Part shown: one piece after another, positions 37,501 through 49,500 of the stretch
How the letters are laid out: each line of letters begins with the position of its first letter
How positions within the stretch are numbered: the stretch's first letter is position 1
Source: Oegoconia quadripuncta
Taxonomy: Eukaryota; Arthropoda; Insecta; Lepidoptera; Autostichidae
Length of the DNA stretch: 64,000 nucleotides
Assembly (NCBI GenBank): GCA_949316235.1
Contig: OX438751.1
Span: 4,612,413 to 4,676,412 of the forward strand
Direction: 5' to 3'
Notes under the pieces: generated by a model
Databases searched by the model: none
What the model was told of the DNA's origin: nothing
Seen by the model: the letters and a program-made list of their open reading frames with translations, nothing else
Position numbers and translations under genes: made by a program

Positions 37501-40500
37501 TTGGTAAAATAAAACTCAGATGCTTGAGCTTTAGTTTCCCTATTAATAATCTTAACATAACCTTCTATGTATAGCGAACTAGCTGACGGTAAAACGTACA
37601 GGTCTTGTTGATTAATTGGTATACGTATCTCATCATTTAGACCAAAACTTGTCACATAAGGTTTGTAGGAATGAAACTCATAGCTTTCTATGGAATTATC
37701 ATAGATGGGAGCATCTGTTACGTTAAGAATACTCATTTTAACAGCCCGATGATCTTGAGGAAATCCTTATTTTCTTTTGTCAATTTTTTCGTGCTTTTCT
37801 TCTTTTGTTTCTTAAGTAGTTTGCAAGATGTTGTTTCTTTGATGGTGAGTTTAGTACTAGTACTGCGACATATCGGTGTAGGATATTTATTAAAATCTAT
37901 CATTTTTTCTTAAGATGTAAATAAAGTTGTATTTCTTCTTCTCGCAAATTAACCAAATTATTATTTACATCCAACACCCGTATATTAATTGAGTTTATAC
38001 TATTTTGATTTACAGGAAAATAAATAATGTTTTTTGGGATTTCTATGATTCTATAACCTGGTGGTACATTAGGTGCAAACTCATGAATTATATGGCTAGG
38101 CTTTCCGTTTACAAAAGATCCTCTAACAATATCACATTCGATCCTTAGCACTGTTGTAGATAGAATGTTGATAGGATAACGAGATTCATGTAATATATTA
38201 GCTTTCAAGGTTTCCTTTCCGAAGCCTAAAATTTTGCCAATTGAATCACTTTTCATGAAATGCATATCTTTGGAACATAGGATTGTGGTTTTCAAAGTAT
38301 TGTTGTTGCATGATAGTTTAAATGTACAATTGTTTACTCTACTTTTCAAAAAGTCACTAATATCTTGAAGTTCGTACGATCCTTCTGGTATTTCAATCAC
38401 ATAATTTTCACCGTAGTAGAATTTATTGTTTCTGTTGTCTACGTTTGGTATAGAATTAAATGTAGAAAAATACAACAGACCACATTCATATTCTCCATCT
38501 AATTGTAAAGCAGGTGAGTAGTGTGTTGTCAAAGTTGACTTTATGTCAGATATTGACAGTGTGAAGGACATGTTGATAATGATGTCATTTAATAGATATG
38601 ATTTGTTATAAATGATCTCCAAAAATTTTTTAAGAACTTTAAACATAAGTGACCACAATTTACAGAATTGAAACTTTGATAGTTAAGATAATTATAAAAT
38701 ATATTTTTATTATTCAAGTATTTAGACAGCTCTAAAGGAGGCTTTAAATCTCCAAAACTATCGAAATACTCGCAATATTCATTTAATTTAACATAGGCTA
38801 CCCAATGTGTGCCTTCGTTTTTGTAACTGTCTAAATTGACAATAGCACATTCAATTAGTCTTGATTTTTTTGGCAATTTATCTCTCATAAAAACACCTCT
38901 AAAGTAAGGTATTTCTATAGCTTTAGCATATTTAATAATATCTAAATTAGTTAGAGCTCGTCTGGGTAGCCTAAAGCTTAGTTTTTTGAAGGAGAAAAAA
39001 ATAAACCAGCTCCTTTTTTGTAGGGTTTGATGTATAACCCTTTCCCTAGCGCAATCGACTCCATAGCCTGATTGTGACGCTTGGATTCTAGTAAATTCTT
39101 TTGAGCCGATTTATATTCATTAACTGTTTTTGCAATACCTGCTGCTCCACCAGCTAATGCACCCAGGGCTGATAGTCCAGCAAAAATTGGTATTAATGGC
39201 AAAATGCCTCCGCTTTTTGGAATCGGAATTACGCGAGGTAAACGAATATTTGAGTTTTTAGGAAGCAACTTATTTGCTGCGAACAAAGCAAATTTAATAG
39301 CTGCTTTATTATTCTTTGGTTTATATTTCTTTAATTGAGCGCGAATCTTAGAAACAATTGATTTTAATCCTTTAATACCCGCACCAGCCTTTAACTTGGC
39401 TTTCATAACCTTGCTCACTAACCACGATGCCATTTTTTCACCCGTGCCCGCATTTTTCGAACGAACTCTTCTTTTAGCCATTTTTAATAATTTTGAATCT
39501 GCTTTATGACGATCTTCCAAATTTTTGAATTTCGAATAAGCAATATCGTGACTCTTACAAGCGTTGTCCAAAGGATTTATACCTTTGTCGCCTCGTAATA
39601 AGCGTTCATTTAGTTTAGTGCCAGGACCGCAGTAATTGTACCCTGGTATGTGTAATTCAAATGGTAAGTTATTTATTGCACTGTTGAGGAGTCCTCTTCC
39701 TCGCATAACTGTGCAACTAATGTGATTCCAATGTAAACCCTTGAATTATATATAACATGTGATTGGTTTTGTAATACCATGAAGAAACTTAATAGTTTTC
39801 ATACAACCGCTCTTTTATCGATCCAGCTATTTTCGCTTTTACTTAGTCCTAACCATTTAACAAATAATTTGTTGCCTTTTCTTTTCAAAACTTTTTCAAC
39901 TAAATATACATCAGGATACTTTGACTTCTGGAGTTCCTGCTCATAAAAAGACCCTAGTATTATTTGATTTCGTTGATCTTTGATTTGATATGTAACTGGA
40001 TTAGTTTTATTTACTTTTGTAATAGTAAATATTTCAGTCGACCAATTAGGAGTATACCCTTTTTGGAAACTTCCTTTGTATTTGCTAATTCGAACAGAAT
40101 CTCCAATACTAAATTTAATTTGTGTTAGTAACGGAATATTTGAAGAATTTGCTATATTCCACAATACTGTAGACTGATTCCTTAGATTTACGTCTTTTGG
40201 TTTGTATTTAGTAATTCTATGAACACTATTGTTGTAAGAATCAACAATATTACTCAAGGGTTTACCTACCCATTTATAGTTTCCTATAAAACTAAAATAT
40301 TTATATAATTTGCTTTTAAGAGTCTTGATAACTCTTTCAACAATGGATGCCTTCTTGGTAGAATAAGTGGAATAATGATTTACTTTATATGAAGTAATTA
40401 AGGTACGGAAACAATCGTTATAAAATTCTTTGCCTAAATCTGTTTGCAAATTAATAGGAGTACGTTTAGAATTAACAAGGACTTTTTTGAATGAATTACT

Positions 40501-43500
40501 TACTTCAACCTTGGATTTTGATTTAATAGGCATAACCCATACAAATTTAGAAAAGGCATCTATAATAACCAAAATATACTTGTAACCACTGTTAACTTTT
40601 GCAACACTTTGCATGTCAATTAAATCGGCTTGCCACAAATCATCAATGCCTTTTAATATGACAGATCGTCGAACAAAATTTCTTCGTGCTGCTTTATGAA
40701 TTTCATCAACAATTTGTTGTTTAATCATTTTTTATTGATTGCAGCATGGCATTTACTTCAGATTTAGTATAATATTTTTCTAAGAGCTTCGATAATAACG
40801 AAGATATACCAGCTCTGAAATCGTTAAACTTTATTGTTAATTGTTGTTCTGTGCAAAAGTTATCGACTATATTATCAACATACTGCTTATTCACTGCATC
40901 GTTTGCAGAAGAAGGATATTTCAGTCCCGTCAATCTTGCTGAATGTAAATAAAATTCCCCCTCTTCAGATTTGATCAAGGTTTTTGAAAAGTCGATTGAT
41001 TCTGTTTCTTGCTTTTGATTAATCAAGTTGTCTATATATTCCTTATTTACAGCATCATCTGCAGTTAAAGGGGATTTTACACCTTTCAACCTCGCGAAAT
41101 GCAAATCGAATTCTCCTTTTTCGGACTTTACCAACACCTTATCAAAATCAAAAGACTCAGACCTTCGTAGACGCTTATGAACGTGATGCCCAAATTTATC
41201 AAGGTTCATTTCCTAGAGTACTGTTGTAATCAAAGTCTAAGATGAAACTGTAAAGAATTATTATTAACTTTGTTTATATTTAATTTACGATACCATTTTC
41301 TTTCAATTCCTCTATTATGGATATTATTTCATTATCCATTCCAGTATTTCCAGCATCACGCGAAGCCCATAGAAGTTTCAATCGATCAATTAATTCATTT
41401 GGATTATCCCAATAAACGTAATCAACATTTTTTTTTAGTATTTTTTTATTCGGTAACCCTGATCCTTGAGTTAAGTCGTCCATACTTTCAGAATCTTTAT
41501 GACATAACTTCATGAATAATGGTCTAATTATTTGTGTATATTTAAGACCCTTATTACTTTTAATAGGTTTTGAAGTATCATAATCTCGCCGATGTGCGTT
41601 AGTATCTATTAACATAATTTTGTAATTTCGTTTATCATCTTCAGTTAGAAGTTTTAAGTTAGGTGTTTTCTTAAATAATAAATCCATTAATCCTGGTGTT
41701 TTCGTATAAGTTCGTTCAGCAACTGAAATTTTGCTGTCGGTTACAGTCACACGAGATTTTCCCATCATTAGCTTTCCTCGTTCTTTTCTTACACCGAACG
41801 GGATATTATCAAACATTTCAGAAGACATAGACCAAGAAGTGTGAGAACTAACATTCTCAGGCGTTCCAAAAGACAGTCCGCTAGTATCAGACCTATCAGA
41901 CTGATTATCAGATGTATTATTTTCTAAATATTCTGTTTCATTTGCACCCACATCACTTTCGTCATCATCATCTAGATATTCATTATGCGAATCACTGGGG
42001 CTAAATTTAAGTTTTTTAACAGTTGCTGCTGGAGTATATCTATAATTAAACTTTCGTTTTTTGGTCTTAGTAGTTTCTGGCGGAGTTCTATCTTTCTTAT
42101 CGTTATTCACAGGAAACCTTTTGTTAACCATTTTTTTCAGAGGTTCTGTTATTGGTTTGAGAACAGATTCAATGACCATGTCGTTGTTGGATCTAATATC
42201 CCGCATCATTTTAACTTTTTTTTTAACAGATTCTGCAGATTTTATTATTTGATTTTTTAATTTTTGTTCATTATCCATATTCGCAGTACCTTACTTACCA
42301 AGTTCAGAGCACAAAATGAAAATAAAAACTTGATCGTTGTATTTAAATCACTAATCAAACATTATAAATGTATCAAATTTCATTCTGTAGCAACCCTTAT
42401 TTTTTTCACAGTCTTTATTTATTACTAAATAACTATAAGGTGTGATCCATACATTTGCACACATGTCTCGAAACTGTAACCAATTCATATCACTATTAAC
42501 ATGTTCGTCATAAACGTGACGCAAATTGATATCATCTTGCTTGAACAGTATAATGAGGTTAGCATTATCACGTATTAATTGCTTTGGGATTTTGCTATAT
42601 GTTTGATTTAAATAAAAACAGTCAACATTTTTGTGCCTACCCATTGCAAAATAATCACGTATATTATTCTGATTCCCGGTGGCAACGTCATCAAAAATTA
42701 TGATGGAATTAGGAGCAGCTTCCGCGGGACTAAGAATTTCTTCGTTTTCATGATATTTCGTAAAAGATACATTTGGAACCATTTGGAAAACTTTTTGTAG
42801 AAATATGAACTTGGGTTGGAAGAGAGTCTTAGAATAAAGGTAAACATTTTGATATCGCAAACCATTTTCATGCAACAGCAAACCTATCATTAAATTTGTT
42901 TTACCGCAATTAGAGGGTCCAGAAATAATACAACGTATTGTATTTGGTAAAAGTTTTCCGTGACGTGAGATTGTCTTCCGTGGATCAGCGCAAATTTTTT
43001 CTAAATTTAATGAATGTGGTTGCTTTACAAACTTCATGTTTCAGGAACAGCAACCTATTCAATCTGCATCGGGCAGGCGTTCAAATGAAAGTGAAATATT
43101 TTTTATGTATACATGAACTTTATGAACCATGTGTTCATATTATTAAATAATGTTATGCTATCATAAAGGAGGGGGTAAGCAATTCGACTATTAAAACAAT
43201 AAGGTAGATCGGTAGGTAGGTTAATTACCACAGGCCTTCCAGTCAAGATGAACGTCAGGGATCAGTCTTTAGAAATGTGTGAAATTAATGAAGCTTTGAT
43301 TACGAATCATGGTTATGCTATATTTTATGGACTGCGCACATGTTTCCATTGCATGCATGATGTACATAGATGATTCAAATATACGTCTTCATAATGTTCA
43401 TACATAACCTTCAGATATAATCAACAGCTATTAAAAGGTCCTTTCAGGACCAAAAATTGTTCTATATGTTTCAATATCGATTGCATGAAACGCAAAAAAC

Positions 43501-46500
43501 TTTGCAATGAACGCAGAAATATTTAAAAGCGATCGAACGATATCTCACTACTAATGAATGTAGGTAACCCCGGAGTACAGAGTAAGGTAACCGGTCTACG
43601 TTGTAGCACAAAATGATATTCTTACAACTACAGGTGATTTATATAGGTATCGTGATGGAGGGTTGAAATAACAGCGCCAATTCTTTAAATGACATATTGC
43701 ACAGAGTGAGACGTACGATCATTCACCTCGTAAACTGATGGTGGGATAGAATGCACAACGATATTATTGGGCATTCTAGAACACCAGAAGTGAAGGAGGC
43801 GAAGCAGGTGCGTAGCCGACTGAACGGATGGTGGTCTAGAATGCCCAATAATATCCTACTAATATGGTACAAATGACACATGCTTTTGCTGCGATCAATC
43901 AGTCCTTTTAGAAATAAGCTGAAATTAGAGGTATTATTTTTTTAAATTTCAACAAGTAATGAACATTCGCTCTTCCTTGCAATCTCGTGCTATTTAGCGG
44001 GACATTTTGCTTAAAATCGGGACTCTAAACATCTTTTGAAATAACGGGACAGTCCAGCCAAATCCCGCCCATCTGGCAGCCCTACTCGTACCCCAAACTA
44101 AACAAAGAACCTAAGTCCAGCTGTTCTCATTCCAATTGTCATCATCATTCTGACGACCACAACTGTTGTGATAATTTGCGTTTTAAATTGCCTACTATTA
44201 AAATACCTAACTTTGATGGTACATACTACAAATGGCTGGAATTTAAAGAATCCTACTCTTCTTTAATTCATGATAATCCAAAAAATTATGGCGTCGGGAA
44301 GTGACGAATCCATCGCCCGCTAATGGTCGTGCCTACCTCTAGTGCAGTCAGTCAACCGAACAATGTCGGTCAATCCATTTCCACAGTTTACAAATTTACA
44401 CATTTCCAAAATCCGGTAACTTGCTCTATTTCTGGGAGGGCGATCAACTGTCCTAAGGAGGTGTCGGGTTCATAGTCCACAAGTCCCTTGTAAACACTTG
44501 GTGAAGATCGAGAGTGTGTCGGTGAGGGTAGCGTACTTAATCCCGAACAAGCCGGTGTCTGAAAGGCTAATAGCACCGTAGACCGCATACATACACTGCA
44601 GCAGATTATACAGAAGACCGATGAATATAATCAGCCACTATGCTTAGCGTTCGTGGACTATGAAAAAGCTTTTGATTCGATTGAGACCTGGGCTATGCTG
44701 CAGTCCCTCCAGAGGTGTCAAATTGTTTATCGGTACATCGAGGTATTGAAGTGTTTGTAAGAAACCGCCACCATGTCAGCCCGTCTCCAGGATTGAAACT
44801 CGAGGCCCATCCAACTGCAGCGAGGAGTGAAATTGGGGGATGTCATATCCTTTAATCTATTTACCGCTGCATTGGAAGATGCCTTCAAGCTTCTGGACTG
44901 AAAAGGGCTCGGCATCAACATCAACGACGAGTACATCACAAACCTTCGATTTGCCGATATCGTAATCATGGTTGAAATCCTGGAGGACCTCGGCAAAATG
45001 CTCGATCACCTCCACAGAGTCTCCCTTAAAATGAAAAGTGGGTCTTAAAATGAATATGGACAAGACAAAGGCGATGTTGAATGCCCATATTCTACCCACT
45101 CCTCTGAAGATAGGATACACTACCCTCGAAGTTCTCTACGAGTACGTATACCTGGGACCAACAGTCCAGTTAGGTAAATCCATCTTCGAAAAGGAGGTCA
45201 ATCGTCGAATCCAACTCGGCTGGGCAGCGTTTGGGAAGCTACGTAACATCTTCTCGTCCCAAATACCGCAATGCCTTTTGAACCACCTCCGTGGCTCATT
45301 GTAAACAACATTGGGTTTACGATTCGGAGGTCGCGGGTTCGATCCCCAGCGGGGTACATATTTAGTACTCGGTTTTGTTGGTGGTAGGGCAGGACTGGTT
45401 TACTTTAGCTATTTCCACAGCTTGATGGCATATGGCATATTGTTGTGGGGAAACGCTGCTGACATACATATCATTTTTGTTCTGCAGAAGCGTGCTATTC
45501 GTGCCCTTTATAAATTAGGACCTAGAGTGTCTCTTAGAGATAAGTTTAAGGAAATTAATATCTTAACAATGGCATCTCAATACATTTATGAGAATTGGTT
45601 ATATGCAAAAAAAATATAACCCTATTCGCTAAAAATAGTGATAGGCACAATGTTAATACAAGGAATAAGAACCAGTTATCTGTTTATGTTAGCCGACTTC
45701 ACAAAGTTAGTAAATCCTTCAAAGGGCAATGTACACGCTTTTATAATAAGGTTCCAGTAGACATTCAAAATTTGCCTTTAAATAAATTACAGAAATTATT
45801 AACAAAATGCTATTTAAAATCACTGACTATTTGAATGATAAGCAAGCATGGAAGCATAGTTGTCTTATTATTCATATAATTATCAAATCGCAACCTATAA
45901 TCAGTTTAAAAGAGCAATTCTAGAGTATCTTGCTCGTTCTTCTCTGGGGAATCAGCTTTGTGAATGAGCAGTAAATTTAAAATTTAAATGTAATATTAAT
46001 ATATTACGTTTTCAAGTGATAATTTTATCCTATGAAATCCTGTATGACTGACAGGCGATGGGCTGCTGGGCTGCATCAACATTGATCCGATGAACGGCAA
46101 AGTCAGTAGCCGGACCCTCCAAAGCGAACTGTTCGGCTCTGTCAGAAATAAACTTTTTTGAGTGTGGTTTTTGACTGGTTAGTAAATTATGTCCCTCATT
46201 GTCCCATAATTCTCTCAATAACTCTGCACCAACAGAATTAATATTAATATCATACTTCTGTACAAAAGAAAACATTTGTTGTGGAGCGTCAGCAACGCTC
46301 CAAGAATTTTGTGATATATTGAGCAATAGCCCCGCACTAACAATAAAATCTCTGCCTACTAGGGTCTTTGTATCGGCATTAGGGAACACTAAAAATTCGG
46401 TAGGTATATTACGGCCTTCGAGTTGCACATTAATATTAGTGGTCAAAACATTACGTACCTGTTTAGATCCATCTGCTAATCCTAAGGTCCTCTGAACTTC

Positions 46501-49500
46501 AGTAAATTTTGAACCACCATTTACCAATATGGAGTACAACATGGGGCTGGCAACACAATGTGTCGACCCAGTATCCACTATAGCGACTCCTTGTCGACCT
46601 AGAATACTAATATTGACTATAGGTCGCCAGTTGTCTACACTGTCATTCACTAAAGAGTGAAAATCCGCTTGTTGAGGTGTAGCACTAGCATCTTTACAAG
46701 TACTACACTTAGACTTCACCACTCCCGGTTGGCCACATCCATGACATCGGAGAGAAGGCGCATCGGATTTCCCTAATTTATTATTATCAAATTCAGGTTT
46801 CTGTTTATTATTTAAATTCCTACAATCGTCAACAGAATGCCCAAATATTTTGCAATAAGCACAACGAATACGCGAACGTTTAGTTTTATTATCATTAATA
46901 TTATTGACATAATGAACTACTTACAGTCTGCCTGCGGAGTCGACGCACTTGAGGGCGGGGAGGTAGGTACGAGCGCTACCGCTACGGCCCGATCGATGGG
47001 AATTTACCTCTATACACGCTTCCTCCACTGCCCTCGCTATCGCGATAAAGATCGTCGACGCTGTCAACTGTGTCGCGCGGCACACGTTTTCTAACGCGGA
47101 TAAACCGTACACTATGTCTATTTGCATGGCGGTAGGTGACACATATGGGCACGCACACGCGAAATGTACAAATCGGTACGTTCACTTTGTTTTTGTTCTG
47201 AGAGAAAAATGTCTTGGAAAATTTTATATGCTGGACAGGGCGCTCCGAACAATCCGCGTAGCCTGTACACGGCATCTGCCCACGTGTGAACCTCAGCACG
47301 AATTCCTCGCCACCACACGACCGCGTTGCCGGTGAGCAGCATTGGTAGGCCTCGTAGAGCGTGATCATCATTGACATTCATACGCTCTCTGAACATTTCA
47401 ACGGCGTCAATGAAAGCCTCCACGGCGCCATCGTAACGTGCCGTGCACTTCGCCAGTGGCATTGAAGCGGCCGCCGGCGGCGATATAGGTGCGGCGTAAG
47501 CTGGCATTGGCGGCGGCGTTGGCGTCGATGCGGCGCCGTCACTAGCGCTGGCGGGCGCGGTCGCGGACTGCGTCACGTTTCTCACAATACCGGAGATGAG
47601 ACTCGCGAGCTTCTCTTCTATGACGAGCAGGTGCGGCATAGTCAGATCGGGGCTGTGGCAGTTAGCAGTGGCGACGTCGGCGATAACTGTTGGCGGCGTG
47701 TTGCCTACGTCGCGGACTTGGTCGGCGGCGGCGGGGGGCCCCGCGCGGGGGTTGCACGCGGTGCCGGCGCCCTGTCTTGGTGAAGATATGTCCAACTCCT
47801 CGTCTTGTGTATCGTCATCGCGTCTTCGACGTCGCGTTTTCGTCATTGTAAACCACAAAAGCACTTGGTGTCCCGTCGGTTACAAATATTTTTGATTGAC
47901 GAGAATGATCACTGCCGGCGCGCGCACGAGAAAAAAGATGGCGTCGTGCGGCGCAGTGATGCTTTTCTTGATTTCTCTCGATGTCTTCGTATCTGCCGTA
48001 AGTTGGGCGTCACTTGTGATGGGAATGGTCCCATTTATTGTAATAATGGTCGTGGTTTACAGAAAATACGTTTACATCGGGTAAAATAATTAATATTGCA
48101 CAATAGGCGCCAGAGCGCGTGCCGTCCGACGGAGTTGGATGTAGCGTCTCTCTCTTTTATACGGTCGTCCCGCTCTCGTGGCAAGGACGGCCGACACTCT
48201 ATCACAGTATTACAAAGATATTGTAATACTGTGACTCTACGGAAGGGTGCGAGGGCAGTGGATGCATGATTTTAAATTTATATTTGCTCGCGTTACACTC
48301 CTAATTTGCCAGATCCATCGCAATGGGGATGGATGAAGGACGCCGCCCAGTGGCAACCTGTATGGACCTCTCTCCCGGAAGCAGCAGCTTCATGTTCCGA
48401 ATTAATAAGATGCAGCTGCAAGAAATGGTGCACTGGACGTTGAAAATGCTGTAAGGCTGCCCTAAAGTGTACCGCACTTTGTCTATGTGCCGGTGATTGC
48501 AACGTAAATTGTTATTAAAAATTCTTAAATAAATTGAATTAAAATTTCATTTCATGATAGATAAGTATAAGTCTTATCATTCGCCACAATATTTATGAAA
48601 AAAAAAACAATATCAATACGCGAAACAGACAAACAAGAATATTACAAACAATAAATAAATCGTCACCATTATCTTGCCTTTATTCTATACTTTATCTAAT
48701 ACTTAAGTATTAGGTCCTACCTAACATATGAAATTGGCGTTTTGTAAGGGAGTAATCTAAAGTCGATTTTTTCAAAATATGATACCTATATTTATTTAAT
48801 TAAAGTATGTACCATTGCTATTTATGCACTTTTGCCATCTCATAGGTAGTTCATTGATCCCTTTACTTACTTTAGTAACTTATTAGTAATCTGTGCCTTT
48901 ACTAAAAAAACCATTCGGACGGGAATCAACAAAATCTTTGGACTGCCCCATCAGAGTTGAATTTTTTCACATTCCCAATTTGCTTCAAGTGGATTAAAAC
49001 AGTTTTGTCATTAACACCGCAGCCAGCAGCTAACTCGGACGTGGTTTGCGATGGATCCGCTTCCACAATAGCATTAAATTCTTCATTATCCACCTTGGAC
49101 TCCGGCCGCCCACGGGGCTTGTTTTGCAGGTCGAAATTTCCAGAACGAAAACGTTGGAACCAAAAACGTACTGTGTTTTCTTTTGCTACACCACCGCCAT
49201 ACACATCATTAATCCTTCGAGCCGTTTCTACAGCACTGGTGCTACGGCGGAACTCGTATATTGGCTTTCTCAAAAACCGTTCTACCGTCTCTAACTTGGT
49301 ATTGGCAAATGAATTCATTACACGGGGTATGGACCAGGGTGCCCAGATAGATGCCATTTACACAGATTATAGCAAATGTTTCGATCGAATAGACCACAGC
49401 GTTTTACTGCGAAAACTTGCGATGGCTGGCATACATGGAGACTTGTATCGCTGGTTTGCGTCATATATTGATAACCGGACACAGGCTGTTGTGCCCAGAG

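Larger units (their letters stand above)
26644..43860. mobile_element. Maverick/Polinton (adintovirus-like) element, 17.2 kb
   Basis: Bounded by inverted termini AGTAGGATATT...AATATCCTACT and a 6-bp target duplication. It carries the diagnostic Polinton set: type B DNA polymerase, DDE integrase with chromodomain, adenain-like protease, A32/FtsK-type ATPase, double-jelly-roll major capsid protein and penton-like minor capsid protein. A PLA2-domain protein, a fibre-like protein and several unknowns are also present. Polymerase and two spliced genes are on the plus strand; virion and integration genes form a convergent minus-strand block. Nearly all frames are open. The left 2.6 kb is non-coding and loaded with SINE-like DNA. 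It lies inside a caspase intron. Confidence 0.96.
26455..44084. mobile_element. hAT-like MITE, split by the Polinton
   Basis: The left end 'tagggttgccag' (26455) and right end 'ctggcagcccta' (to 44084) are inverted. The 8 bp outside them, gtcgtacc (26447-26454) and ctcgtacc (44085-44092), differ at one base, giving a 7-8-bp target duplication as in hAT elements. The MITE itself is only about 410 bp (26455-26643 plus 43867-44084) with no coding capacity. 'ggcgggac'/'gtcccg' motifs recur near both ends. Confidence 0.75.

Noticed and set aside
43248..43390. Possible histone H2B C-terminus (KYTSS-like reading just after the right subterminal ORF)
   Set aside because: The similarity is five residues after a stop, is absent from the left partner and is not supported by any histone-fold sequence; only the stem-loop is kept.
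44388..44588. Minus-strand 66-codon frame
   Set aside because: No domain; lies in decayed LINE-like sequence.
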